From Tubiluchus corallicola (taxonomy: Eukaryota; Priapulida; Priapulimorpha; Priapulimorphida; Tubiluchidae), in contig JAQGDQ010000946.1 in NCBI GenBank assembly GCA_030141605.1, positions 1 through 64,000 on the forward strand: 64,000 bases of DNA, in the 5' to 3' direction. The notes below the pieces were generated by a model. That model did no database searches, was not told the DNA's origin, and worked only from the letters and a program-made list of their open reading frames with translations. The first letter of the stretch is position 1; each line of letters begins with the position of its first letter. The position numbers and the translations under genes were made by a program. Shown here piece after piece: positions 28,901 to 34,540 of this stretch.

Positions 28901-31900
28901 ACTGAACACTGAGAGTTAGACAGTGACTAGAAAGTAAATCCAGTCAGTATATATAGGTATAGGTGATTATGCAAATTTGGCTTCACAAAAACCATTACTG
29001 TAAAATAGGGAGAGATATTCACTGGACCGTACAATTATACTGGGGGTGAGTTTAGCTAGTAAAATGTAAAAGGATTAGTTCATAGATGGCAGCACCTAAA
29101 AATGTACAATTACAACTTCCACATAAATGGCCATTTCTTATTGAACACCAATAATGAATATTAGTTTTATTTATGCACATCCACACACATCCACACACAC
29201 ATACATGCACTCATGCATGCATGCATGCGCACACCCACACAAATGAGCATATACTTATATTTAGAAGCCAATTTACACGAAAGTCCATATTACTAGTCCA
29301 TAATACGCAATTATTTTATAAGAATGCAGACCAAGCGACTAAACACACATTTCACCAACTATCAACAAGCAATTTTGCATGAGAACATACTATACAGTAC
29401 AGTATTGTGGAATGCACCTGGCTTCAGATGCTGGTTGGCTGGTCAGCGTTACTTGTTGCGAAGCAACCCCAATCCCACGGCTGTTAAACTTTTCTACAAT
29501 GTTTCTGCATAGCCATAGCAGTGAAATAAACAAACCTGGGTAACCGAGCTTACTGCTGAGCTTGGGTGACAGTCTGCCGCCTTCCGTCGCTTAACAAGAA
29601 AAATATAGGTGGCAGTGTGCCGGCTTCCATAGTGAAAAGGTTAAAAGTAAATTTACAGTAGGCTGATAATCAGTGTTCTACCTAGTTAGTTAATTAGTTA
29701 GTTAGTTAGTTAGTTTTAGTTAAAGTTAACTAGTTGCTTTTTTCACAGTGAACTTGAGGAAGCTTTGCTGGTGCTGCCATTCGATTACGTGTCGGATTTG
29801 ATTAAACTGTTTGACGTTTTCTTCCGTAATGGATGGGATGCGGAACTTTGTTCCAGGTGTCTTTTCTTCATGCTCAGGTTTGTTCCGTTTACTCTGCAGA
29901 CTTGAAGATATTTTTCTCTTATTACAGTTAAAAACACCATATAACTTATCCTCTATTCCTAGAACAGGTTGTCTTAGCTTTGATGATAGGGCATTTGCTA
30001 TTTCTGCGCCAGTATACATGCGTGTTGTTAGTGTTATCAACTTTATCCCTTTTGCAAAGTTGCCCTTTTGTTTTCAACTTCTTCGTTTTTCCGTTGCACT
30101 CATCTTCCTAGTTATAACCTCGTTGCTTTGCGAGTTGCAATAAAGTTGTTAAATTTATTCTTTTCGTCTTGGTGTTGGAGACAAAGCTCTTACATTCTTC
30201 AATTAAACTGCTGACGCAAAGCCATTGTTCTGACGTCATCCATTACACTCTGTCTATAAGCTTATAGAATTAATTCAGTAAAAGCTGCTGCTGCTGGCTT
30301 TGCGTTAGATAAACAAACAAACACTAGGTATAATGTTCGCGTGTTTTTGATTGTACGTGTATTTATAAGCAAAATTTTTTGCGGGGCCTTTTCTAGTTCT
30401 TTAATTAATTTCACGATGATCCATGTGTATTGTAAGCTATAAGTTGCTCGTGCATTTGCGTTACGTTACGGACACTTACATAGGATGATATTCTTTTGTT
30501 AAAAAGTTTTTCTTTATAAAGTTATGGTGTTTGTGTCTTTCCAGGGTGCATCATGCTCAGGTTACAGCCAATCAGTCGTTATTGCCGATTGTTGATTCTC
30601 TAAGGCAAAATGTATTGGTGAAATTGACTGAGTTTAAGGTATGTGAGAGTACTGGATTATTTTACAGGCTCCAGCCTAGTTTGCCTTAAGCTTTGAAAAA
30701 CTGTTTTTTTTTCAATGCAGTGTGTTGAAATGTGGGCTAATTTGGTTTACAATAAATAGTAAATGAGTGAAATTTCTTAAAGGAAAACCGGATGATTGTG
30801 TAAACATTAGTTCAGAATAACGAATGCTCTAAAATATTGAAAACTACCAAAGCTTTTTTTAAATCAAAGCTTAGAATAAATAATAATTTCCTCGGACACC
30901 TAGCGTTAAACTTTCAAAGCTAAATTCAAACTCAGTGAATCTACTAAGATTGGCAGCGGTGCCTTTTTGTCACATTCGCTTGGCTGACAAATAGAAGGCG
31001 GTACCGTGATAAGCAGGATCATGAATTGCCGTGTTAGTTTCTGACGTCATATAATGTAGAGCCCATTTTTGTGATATCATGCTTTTAAACAGTACCGTAA
31101 CACTTATGCAAATGTGCTTGATGCGCAATGAAAGACGCCTGCCATTGCACAAACTGTGGTTAGTTTCTGACGTAAGCAATAGTTGTATTCGGTTGCTGTT
31201 AATTAACTTTCTAAGCTAATTATTCAAATATAAGGAAAAACTGTTAATTTTTGTAGGCAAGAAAATGTATATTTTGGACAGTAAATTAAAATGAGATTGT
31301 GTCAAACAATCGTCCGGTCTTCCTTTAATGAGTATTTTTATTCACAAATAAAAGAAAGCTATTCTAGTTTATTTTAGGAATTTGGAATAAATTTACTTCA
31401 TACTGTGCAAATATTGCTAAGATATATCACAAGTAAAGATATTCAAGATTTGTGCGAGTAGCTCCATCTGAGGGGCTTATAATTTCATTAGCCTAAGTTC
31501 CACAAAAGGTCATAATCCAGCCCTGTTCAATGTTATTAGTAAACCTGTCTTTTAAGCAATCCATCAGTCCAAGCACTTGCAGTATGTGTTGTTGTTTTTA
31601 GTACTGTGTTATAGTAGGGAGCAAGGGATAAAATCAGGAATAGTAATATTAGAGGAACAGTGAAAGTAGTGGAAGCCTCGAAAAAGATACAAGAGGCAAG
31701 ATTGCGATGGTATGGGCACCTGAAAAGGAGAGTCGGGGAAGATGACGTGGGAAGGGAGGTCATGGAAATGGAAGTGCTGGGAAATAGAAGAATAGGACGA
31801 CCCAAGCTGAGATGGTTTGAATGTATTAACGGAGACCTTAGAGAGAAGAACATAAATGAAGAGAGGGTCAACAACAGGAATATGTGGAGGAGACTTATTC

Positions 31901-34016
31901 ACAACGGCGACCCCGCATAGGGAAAAGCTGTGAAGAAGAAGAAGAAGTTATAGTAGGGAGCACTTCTGTATTTCTGTGGTTCGGTAATAAACAGAGTTGG
32001 CAGTTTGCATAACAAATTTTTAAGGAGGCATTCTTTTAGCCTGAGAGTGATTGTGATGATGCCCGGGGATTGGGAACTTCGTAATCTTTGCAGCGCTTCT
32101 TAGTGAATATTATTAAAGCATTTTTGGAAGTAATCAGTCGTAATTGAAAAGTCCACGGATGCTTTATTATGATTAGCTCGATGGTTTTCATGATTGGGGT
32201 CAAAGCTTTTTCTACTTGGACTGTCGTTGAGGAATTGCTATTCAATAAGCCTTTTCACAGTTCCAGCGATTGATGTTGATCCTGAAAAGGTCAAAGGTTA
32301 AGTGTACCAGACAACGCATTTGTGCACACTTGAGAACTCCTCACAGCCCATGCTATTGTAATAGTAACAGTTTTAACAGCAAGCTAAATCCTTACCTAGT
32401 TCATTTGTGTACACTTGAGAACTCCTCACAGCCCACACTATTGTAATAGTAACGGTTTTAACAGCTAGCCTGATCCTTGCCTTGTTCATTTTTTCTTGTT
32501 CTCAAGCAAGATCCTGCTAGTAAATCGCTTTATGCATAGACTGAAGCATGACTAAGTAAACTTCATTTAAAGCAACTAAAGTTACTGAAGTGATGTGGCA
32601 GACGGCTTTGCTTTACTCACATGTCTGGTGATGGTTGTATTTAACACGCTGCGATGGTACACCTAACCTTTGACTTACAGCAACTGCACATGTGCACAAC
32701 GAAACTGTGAGAAGGCTTGTTGTGGGCTGAAATGTTAAAATGTGCTAAAACTCTGAATTAAATTACTTTAAAAAAATTATTTAAATAATAATTGTGTTTG
32801 ATTATTGGAATTTGTGCTGTCCTTGATTCATTTGTCTTGTGGCCTCGTAAATGTAATTGTGAACATTTGACGTTTATTTCTTTTTGTTTTGAAAACTGTT
32901 GAAACAATTAAAACACTTGTGAACGAAACATCTAGATCATTCATTCAAACTCGTCTAAGATCAATCACATTATTAAATGAACATTATGAAGCTGATCATA
33001 GTCCATTAAAATGTGCAATAAGGCAGTTCTTTCCTTTGTGGATGCCTTGCATAATTCAAAAAAAAAATAGTAAACCAAGTATAATTCGATTGCATAATAG
33101 CAAATAATGATGATTTTTGAAAATGCCTTGAAACCAGATTTGACTGCTGCCATGCCAGTGGCTTCCAGTTTCAGTTTTAAATTTAAAATTACTGTACAGT
33201 CTAACCTCGTTATCTCGCCCCTCGTTATGCCGCCAAACTCATCTCGCGCCATAGAAAGTACCTGGAATTTACCTCGTTAAGTCGCCACCCTCGCTTCTCG
33301 CCCTCGCCACGTCATGCTATTATGAGTGCTTATATAAACTATATTCATTATGTCGCCAAACAGACAAACTCAGAGGTGAATCGATCAATACATATACCGC
33401 GTGTCGATCAATATAACTGCGGTATGTAGACAATGCTGCTGTACTCGATAGACAGACATAATTAATCTAGTGTGTGTCTCACCAGGATTAGATTAGGAGT
33501 GCTGTGGTTGGTTAATGCGCAGAGAAACTAAAGCGTCACCGATATCCTAACTCTATAACACCAAAACTGCGTTTAAGTTTGAGTTTCCACAAAGTGTGAG
33601 CAACTTTACATGTCTCTGAATGTATTATGTCTACATGATGTCTCAACTATTATGTATATACATATAGACTAACTTCGTTATATTCCCGTTATCTCGCCAT
33701 ACTCGCCTCTCGCCAAAAATTTGCCCTAGACAGACAGTGGCGAGATAACGAGACTAGATGGTATATTGAATTGGATTTTTATATTTGCCTACATTTTGAA
33801 ATTATTGCTTTGTGCACTAGAGCTCCCATGCACACTGTATAGTAACCTGTTTGTTTCTTACAGGATACTATAGGGTTTAACTTGGCAGGGCTGTCATTTC
33901 TACAACAGATGTATGAGGAAAGAGAACAAGTGACGTTCTTTGCTGATGCCACCCAGAAAAGACAGGAAAGAAAGAAAAAATTAAAGAAAAGTGAACGGGT
34001 GATACTTACATTGTAG
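1971..34016 (+). CDS. WDR3: WDR3 (Utp12/Dip2 family), left copy, 21 exons, N-terminus missing
   Basis: Nucleolar WD40-repeat protein of the UTP-B subcomplex of the small-subunit processome, needed for early 18S pre-rRNA processing (family knowledge). Exons by splice sites and reading frame: 1971-2180, 3435-3553, 4324-4402, 4922-5122, 6985-7086, 8758-8855, 11327-11477, 12422-12609, 13438-13531, 14515-14616, 16271-16356, 16471-16612, 17867-18024, 19772-19883, 21758-21943, 24122-24190, 26828-26920, 27812-27909, 29749-29877, 30545-30638, 33864-34016. They total 2664 nt, or 887 residues plus stop, and all phases match. The order follows animal WDR3: a first WD40 propeller, an acidic then basic linker (exons 4-7), a second propeller (exons 8-15), an acidic coiled segment and the C-terminal Utp12 domain (exons 18-21). 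The first ~50-55 residues are not found and should lie upstream. A polyadenylation signal AATAAA is at 34509. Identification is by recalled similarity to animal WDR3, not by a search. Confidence 0.96.
2300..2845 (+). repeat. Dispersed repeat copy 1 (inverted partner at 12845-13375)
   Basis: Shares blocks such as CACAAGAAAACCCTCC, TTTACCAATTGGTGAAAA and GGTGCACCCTGG with the reverse complement of 12845-13375. Unclassified, about 540 bp, in a WDR3 intron. Confidence 0.75.
3435..3553 (+). CDS. WDR3: WDR3 exon, WD40 repeat
   Basis: Encodes [20 protein letters not shown] followed by [11 protein letters not shown]; this completes one WD repeat (LWD) and starts the next (RGHK). It ends in phase 2, splitting a serine codon with the exon at 4324. 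Confidence 0.95.
3672..4068. mobile_element. MITE with TATCTCGSTTTGC termini, copy 1
   Basis: Ends TATCTCGCTTTGCGGGAC and, at the other end read inverted, TATCAGGGTTTGCCGGAC. TA target site. Internal sequence AGAGTCAATTATGCAGAGTT is shared with copies at 6316-6844 and 24274-24683. Pogo/Tigger-like size and TA target; no transposase. Confidence 0.75.
4324..4402 (+). CDS. WDR3: WDR3 exon, WD40 repeat
   Basis: Encodes [20 protein letters not shown] and TGHRNE. The donor is GAG|GTAATTTG; about 70 bp from this donor into the intron are repeated near 11727-11800. Confidence 0.95.
4489..4838 (+). repeat. Dispersed repeat ending GTGAAAGGGTTAA, copy 1
   Basis: About 350 bp, closely similar to 29325-29645 (shared GGAATGCACCTGGCTTCAGA and TGCTGAGCTTGGGTG). 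The end resembles the TTAACCCTTT terminus of the MITE at 26348-26671. It occupies most of the intron before the exon at 4922. Confidence 0.7.
4922..5122 (+). CDS. WDR3: WDR3 exon, WD40 repeat then acidic linker
   Basis: 67 codons, phase 0 on both sides. It starts [20 protein letters not shown] and ELRVWN, then runs into a Glu/Asp-rich tail ([11 protein letters not shown], then [14 protein letters not shown]). WDR3 orthologs have an acidic low-complexity linker at this position. Confidence 0.95.
5399..6312. mobile_element. MITE with GCGCYKCTTAATAGAATC termini, containing a 94-bp tandem repeat
   Basis: Ends TAGGTGCCTCCTTAATAGA and, inverted, CAGGCGCTGCTTAATAGA. Related copy at 22015-23105. Inside, a 94-bp unit starting AATTGACT repeats from 5492, 5586 and 5680. 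The MITE at 6316 starts 4 bp beyond its right end. Fills most of the intron 5123-6984. Confidence 0.7.
6316..6844. mobile_element. MITE with TATCTCGSTTTGC termini, copy 2
   Basis: Starts TATCTCGGTTTACCAGACC and ends GTCCGGCAAACCGAGAGA. The interior matches copies 1 and 3 (TTTTCCGATA-like, AGAGTCAATTATGC). Confidence 0.78.
6985..7086 (+). CDS. WDR3: WDR3 exon
   Basis: 34 codons, phase 0. It encodes [20 protein letters not shown] and [14 protein letters not shown], matching the segment after the acidic linker in animal WDR3. Confidence 0.92.
7650..7952 (+). mobile_element. tRNA-derived SINE with (ATT)n tail
   Basis: The head has a pol III A-box-like TTTAGTCTAGTGGTAATG and a B box GTGAGTTCGAACC (~7709-7721), then a body ending AATAAAGATT and a (ATT)n tail (7905-7952). 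The layout matches SINEs common in invertebrates. A short GATAT-rich stretch precedes it (7600-7645). Confidence 0.78.
8351..8660 (+). repeat. Dispersed repeat, possible retrotransposon 3' end, copy 1
   Basis: Shares long blocks with the minus strand of 38205-38405. Both copies read RISIHLxQA followed by a frame containing QPQS in one copy, which suggests the tail of a retroelement protein. It ends CTTCCGAGACAGAAGG. Family not identified. Confidence 0.6.
8758..8855 (+). CDS. WDR3: WDR3 exon, basic linker
   Basis: Encodes [20 protein letters not shown] and [12 protein letters not shown]. The strongly basic stretch could serve as a nucleolar localisation signal (inference). It ends in phase 2. 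Confidence 0.93.
8876..10560 (+). repeat. Imperfect tandem duplication of about 0.5-0.6 kb
   Basis: The unit beginning TATGACAAGAATTGTGTTTTA at 8878 recurs at 9928 (TATGACAAGAATTATGTTTTA), with matching downstream blocks (AACATGTTTGAC-like, ATAAGAACAAAC, GCTTGCATAAATATAG-like). Unit 1 carries the 540-bp MITE; unit 2 carries an AT-rich expansion (10130-10250). Confidence 0.75.
8978..9517. mobile_element. TTAA-flanked MITE, copy 1
   Basis: Ends AGGAAAACCGGACGATTGTT and, inverted, AGGAAACTCGGATGATTGTG; left flank TTAA (8974-8977), right flank TTAT. Same family as 24720-25240 and 30781-31324. TTAA targeting is typical of piggyBac-type elements (inference). It is absent from the duplicated unit at 9927-10560. 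Confidence 0.8.
10592..11209. mobile_element. Pogo/Tigger-like MITE with CAGTGTTCCC termini
   Basis: Left end TA-CATTGTTCCCTCGTT, right end read inverted TA-CAGTGTTCCCTGACTTC. TA duplication, 618 bp, interior with GCGGTTCG and GCGGGTTTTTGCGG motifs common in such elements. No transposase. Confidence 0.75.
11327..11477 (+). CDS. WDR3: WDR3 exon, end of linker and start of propeller 2
   Basis: The acceptor GCAG at 11323-11326 restores the frame from the phase-2 donor at 8855. It encodes [11 protein letters not shown], then [20 protein letters not shown] and [10 protein letters not shown]. The reading frame is also open upstream of the acceptor, but that part is intron. Confidence 0.92.
11532..12125 (+). 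repeat. Tandemly duplicated intron segment of about 180 bp
   Basis: Blocks in 11532-11715 (GCAAAAGCGTTTCTGATAAT, GGGCGAGCCCAACTATTGAT) recur at 11890-12075, and the end (GACATCACAAACTAACATA) appears a third time at about 12078. In the intron after the exon ending at 11477. Confidence 0.75.
12422..12609 (+). CDS. WDR3: WDR3 exon, WD40 repeat
   Basis: Encodes [35 protein letters not shown] and SGESLKVWN, a full GH-to-WN WD repeat. Ends in phase 2. Confidence 0.95.
12845..13375 (-). repeat. Dispersed repeat copy 2 (inverted relative to 2300-2845)
   Basis: Reverse-complement relative of 2300-2845, diverged by substitutions and indels; it sits in the intron after the exon ending at 12609. Confidence 0.75.
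13438..13531 (+). CDS. WDR3: WDR3 exon, WD40 repeat
   Basis: Encodes [20 protein letters not shown] and [11 protein letters not shown]; the CIRTMxCxYALC core is a recognisable WDR3 segment. Confidence 0.95.
13740..14263. mobile_element. MITE with AAGCCTTTTC termini, copy 1
   Basis: Starts AAGCCTTTTCAGC and ends CGCTGGAACTGTGAAAAGG. Related copies: 18320-18690, 32247-32722 and their mirrors. Just outside the visible left-arm boundary. Confidence 0.7.
14515..14616 (+). CDS. WDR3: WDR3 exon, first exon inside the inverted-repeat arm
   Basis: 34 codons: [20 protein letters not shown] and [14 protein letters not shown]. Its mirror copy is 63747-63848 (-). Confidence 0.95.
14617..15748. other. 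WDR3 intron, no element recognised
   Basis: AT-rich intron in the arm. I see no repeat, RNA gene or coding exon in it. The mirror is 62615-63746. Confidence 0.5.
15749..16246. mobile_element. Fold-back element with 165-bp inverted ends and tandem core
   Basis: The left end (GAGGCCCCAGGAAGAAGAAA onward) and right end (read inverted, GAGGCCTCAGGAAGAAGAAA) are about 165-bp near-perfect inverted repeats. Between them about five units of TGATATTGTTTAAACATATA with A-run spacers form the core. No coding capacity. It could extrude as a very long hairpin 25 bp from a WDR3 acceptor. Confidence 0.85.
16271..16356 (+). CDS. WDR3: WDR3 exon, WD40 repeat
   Basis: Encodes [20 protein letters not shown], a canonical SGSAD...FWN strand. 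The acceptor lies only ~25 bp after a 500-bp fold-back element (15749-16246). Mirror copy 62007-62092. Confidence 0.95.
16471..16612 (+). CDS. WDR3: WDR3 exon, WD40 repeat
   Basis: Encodes [40 protein letters not shown] and TLK; the DVLCV...LLAVSLLD core is highly conserved in the family. Mirror copy 61751-61892. Confidence 0.96.
17113..17647 (+). repeat. 49-bp tandem repeat, 11 units, each with a small hairpin
   Basis: The unit contains AAGTTGCAAGCCATTTGTAA followed by TGCAACTT; AAGTTGCA and TGCAACTT are inverted, so every unit can form a stem-loop. Eleven GCAAGCC cores counted, period about 49 bp. Intronic. Confidence 0.9.
17867..18024 (+). CDS. WDR3: WDR3 exon, WD40 repeat
   Basis: Encodes [40 protein letters not shown] and SIFAHDD. 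Nearly invariant in WDR3/Utp12 proteins. Ends in phase 2. Mirror copy 60342-60499. Confidence 0.97.
18320..18690. mobile_element. MITE with AAGCCTTTTC termini, copy 2
   Basis: Starts AAGCCTTTTCGCAGTTTCG and ends CAATCGCTGGAACTGTGAC. Mirror copy about 59668-60042. Confidence 0.7.
18976..19016 (-). pseudogene. Second, partial 5S rRNA fragment beside the first
   Basis: On the minus strand it reads GGAGGATATCACATGGAAAA then CGCCGGTTC, close to the 5' third of 5S rRNA (GGCCATATCACGTTGAAAA, then CACCGGTTC). It lies about 25 bp past the 3' end of the longer 5S-like sequence, in the same orientation. The mirror is 59343-59383. Confidence 0.6.
19041..19159 (-). rRNA. 5S rRNA-like sequence (probable pseudogene), left arm
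   Basis: Read on the minus strand it follows animal 5S rRNA end to end: TCTACGGCCAAATCACGTTG, ATCACCGAAGTTAAGCAACG, GAGTGACCGCC and GAATACCAGGTGCTGTAGAC. The box A region (AAGCAACGTAGAGTC) and box C (GATGAGTGACCGCC) carry substitutions from the usual GGATGGGTGACC form, and no T-run terminator follows the 3' end. It is therefore more likely a dispersed 5S pseudogene or 5S-derived retroelement head than an active gene. It lies in a WDR3 intron, antisense to WDR3. Confidence 0.8.
19772..19883 (+). CDS. WDR3: WDR3 exon, WD40 repeat
   Basis: Encodes [20 protein letters not shown] and [17 protein letters not shown]. Mirror copy 58476-58587. Confidence 0.96.
19998..20572 (-). repeat. Dispersed repeat family R550, copy A
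   Basis: About 575 bp related to 35353-35905: shared AAAGTAGAATG, TTTTTATAAAAA, AACTTCAACGTGGATTAT and ATCAAAATGATCCTCA. Mirror about 57787-58361. Unclassified. Confidence 0.7.
21394..21506 (+). repeat. (TTG)n/(GGT)n microsatellite
   Basis: About 113 bp of GTT and GGT triplets. The mirror at 56863-56967 is several bases shorter; this accounts for most of the 12-base change in the arm offset between 21.8 and 20.6 kb. Confidence 0.9.
21758..21943 (+). CDS. WDR3: WDR3 exon, last WD repeat and acidic helix
   Basis: 62 codons: [36 protein letters not shown], then a Glu-rich helix ([17 protein letters not shown]). The mirror exon at 56428-56613 differs at two residues near the start, Ala to Gly and Cys to Ser. 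Confidence 0.96.
22015..23105. mobile_element. MITE related to 5399-6312
   Basis: Ends TAGGCATCGTTTATTTGATTC and, inverted, TAGACGCCGTTTAATAGACTC, with internal ATTGACTCAAATAACTC. About 1.1 kb; mirror 55266-56356. No transposase recognised. Confidence 0.65.
23535..23735 (+). repeat. Dispersed repeat, partner at 26990-27190
   Basis: About 200 bp in direct orientation with 26990-27190: TGAGCTTCATTCATTAC, ATCATACGATTCACTT and CCCGCAACACATTTAC are shared. Right-arm mirrors lie near 54640-54840 and 51190-51390. Confidence 0.75.
24122..24190 (+). CDS. WDR3: WDR3 short exon
   Basis: 23 codons: [20 protein letters not shown] then YKA, matching the PGE...GKKTIET segment of the family. Mirror copy 54184-54252. 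Confidence 0.92.
24274..24683. mobile_element. MITE with TATCTCGSTTTGC termini, copy 3
   Basis: Starts CATCTCGGTTTGCCAGAC and ends GTCCGGCAAACCGAGATATG. Mirror 53690-54100. The next MITE starts about 35 bp on. Confidence 0.82.
24720..25240. mobile_element. TTAA-flanked MITE, copy 2, right end lost
   Basis: Left end after TTAA (24716-24719) reads AGGTAGACCGGACGATTGTT; the body matches the other copies, but the last ~25 bp including the right terminus are replaced by unrelated sequence. Mirror 53132-53652. Confidence 0.78.
25657..26072. mobile_element. MITE with TAGGGGTGAGCATYC termini
   Basis: Ends TAGGGGTGAGCATTCTC and, inverted, TAGGGGTGAGCATCGAACG. The interior has tandem GAATTCGAATCGAACCGAAC units. 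Mirror 52299-52714. hAT-like termini; no clear target duplication seen. Confidence 0.75.
26344..26675. mobile_element. TTAA-flanked MITE with CCCTTTCA termini
   Basis: TTAA at both ends (26344-26347 and 26672-26675); termini CACTTTCAGTCCC and, inverted, CCCTTTCATACCCGTTGTAT. About 324 bp, piggyBac-like by target. Mirror 51702-52031. Confidence 0.78.
26828..26920 (+). CDS. WDR3: WDR3 exon, helical linker
   Basis: 31 codons: [20 protein letters not shown] then [11 protein letters not shown]. Mirror copy 51457-51549. Confidence 0.93.
26990..27190 (+). repeat. Dispersed repeat, partner at 23535-23735
   Basis: Direct repeat of 23535-23735, diverged by substitutions and short indels; follows the WDR3 exon ending at 26920. 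Confidence 0.75.
27812..27909 (+). CDS. WDR3: WDR3 exon, start of Utp12 domain
   Basis: Encodes [20 protein letters not shown] and RKIRS; the AYGSIS motif is typical of WDR3. Ends in phase 2. Mirror copy 50479-50576. Confidence 0.94.
27910..29160. other. WDR3 intron, no element recognised
   Basis: AT-rich intron between the exons at 27812 and 29749; I see no RNA gene, exon or terminal-repeat element. Around 28850 the two arms differ over a short stretch (ATTAGACTACATACACAT against the mirror text), a local sequence difference. Confidence 0.45.
29165..29243 (+). repeat. CACA/CATG-rich microsatellite
   Basis: ACACATCCACAC and CATGCATGCATGC runs; mirror near 49145-49225. Confidence 0.8.
29325..29645 (+). 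repeat. Dispersed repeat, second copy of 4489-4838 family
   Basis: Shares AACACACATTTCACCAAC-like, GGAATGCACCTGGCTTCAGA and TTGGGTGACAGTCTGCCGCC-type text with the copy at 4489. Mirror about 48745-49065. Confidence 0.72.
29749..29877 (+). CDS. WDR3: WDR3 exon, Utp12 domain
   Basis: Encodes [20 protein letters not shown] and [10 protein letters not shown], the hallmark [11 protein letters not shown] helix of the Utp12 domain. A (TTAG)n stretch at 29686-29716 ends just before the acceptor. Mirror copy 48515-48643. Confidence 0.97.
30545..30638 (+). CDS. WDR3: WDR3 exon, Utp12 domain
   Basis: Encodes [20 protein letters not shown] and [11 protein letters not shown]. Mirror copy 47754-47847. 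Confidence 0.95.
30781..31324. mobile_element. TTAA-flanked MITE, copy 3 (intact)
   Basis: 544 bp between TTAA (30777-30780) and TTAA (31325-31328); ends AGGAAAACCGGATGATTGTG and, inverted, AGGAAGACCGGACGATTGTT. Mirror 47069-47612. Confidence 0.85.
31624..31947 (+). mobile_element. 5'-truncated non-LTR retrotransposon (RTE-like 3' end)
   Basis: The frame from about 31660 to 31920 encodes the C-terminal tail of a non-LTR reverse transcriptase polyprotein: [35 protein letters not shown] and [14 protein letters not shown] short (GAA)n tail follows. The insertion is bounded by a 15-bp target duplication TTATAGTAGGGAGCA at 31609-31623 and 31948-31962. The truncation, microsatellite tail and duplication show target-primed reverse transcription; the RTE assignment is by tail type and motif only. 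Mirror 46446-46769. Confidence 0.88.
32247..32722. mobile_element. MITE with AAGCCTTTTC termini, copy 3
   Basis: Starts AAGCCTTTTCACAGTTCCAG and ends CGAAACTGTGAGAAGGCTT. An internal block (GTGTACACTTGAGAACTCCT) occurs twice in tandem. Mirror 45671-46146. Confidence 0.75.
33195..33763. mobile_element. Pogo/Tigger-like MITE with CTCGTTATCTCGCC termini
   Basis: Left end TA-CAGTCTAACCTCGTTATCTC; right end inverted TA-CCATCTAGTCTCGTTATC. TA duplication, about 565 bp. It ends about 100 bp before the terminal WDR3 exon. Mirror 44630-45198. Confidence 0.82.
33864..34016 (+). CDS. WDR3: WDR3 terminal exon
   Basis: 50 codons and a TAG stop at 34014-34016: [26 protein letters not shown], then a Lys/Arg-rich tail ending SERVILTL. 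The family ends the same way (basic tail, then LILTL). The stop lies in the first unit of the 30-bp minisatellite. Mirror copy 44377-44529. Confidence 0.96.
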   Translation, partial: DTIGFNLAGLSFLQQMYEEREQVTFFADATQKRQERKKKLKKSERVILTL

Positions 34017-34354
34017 CAACAATACGTCTGTGGGATACATTGTAGCAACAATACGTCTGTGAGATACATTGTAGCAACAATACGTCTGTGGGATACATTG
34101 TAGCAACAATACGTCTGTGAGATACATTGTAGCAACAATACGTCTGTGAGATACATTGTAGCAACAATACGTCTGTGAGATACATTGTAGCAACAATACG
34201 TCTGTGGGATACATTGTAGCGACAATACGTCTGTGAGATACATTGTAGCAACAATACGTCTGTGAGATACATTGTAGCAACAATACGTCTGTGAGATACA
34301 TTGTAGCGACAATACGTCTGTGAGATACATTGTAGCAACAATACGTCTGTGAGA
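34005..34354 (+). repeat. 30-bp minisatellite starting inside WDR3 (12 units), left arm
   Basis: Unit GATACATTGTAGCAACAATA + CGTCTGTGAG; 12 units counted, variants GTGGG/GTGAG and GCAAC/GCGAC. The first unit is the WDR3 3' end itself: GTGATACTTACATTGTAG, where TTG TAG is the last codon and stop. Because 30 is a multiple of 3, the array stays open in several minus-strand frames; these are not genes. Confidence 0.95.
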
Positions 34355-34508
34355 ATTTTCTGTGAATTTCACTTTATTACCAAGTTTAAACACTTAACAA
34401 GAGGATGAAGATAGTGAATTTTGTACAATTGTTGTAAATAATCAGACAGTCTAGATATAGATTATTAATTTTGAATAGTTTATTTTTGATGATAAAACTA
34501 TGATACTG

Positions 34509-34514
34509 AATAAA
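34509..34514 (+). promoter_or_regulatory. Likely WDR3 polyadenylation signal
   Basis: AATAAA about 490 nt after the WDR3 stop and just before the 21-bp array; it would give a 3' UTR that includes the whole 30-bp array. Confidence 0.5.
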
Positions 34515-34540
34515 TAAAAACAACCAAATATCTTTAAGCT

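Noticed and set aside
29811-30143. 110-residue plus-strand frame downstream of a WDR3 exon
   Set aside because: Alternative frame of the exon at 29749-29877 running on into the intron; the canonical donor at 29878 ends the exon.
31536-31902. Minus-strand frames of 97-112 residues
   Set aside because: Antisense shadows of the retrotransposon RT-tail frame on the plus strand.
33779-34393. 204-residue minus-strand frame antisense to the WDR3 3' end
   Set aside because: Made of the 30-bp array and the antisense of the terminal WDR3 exon.
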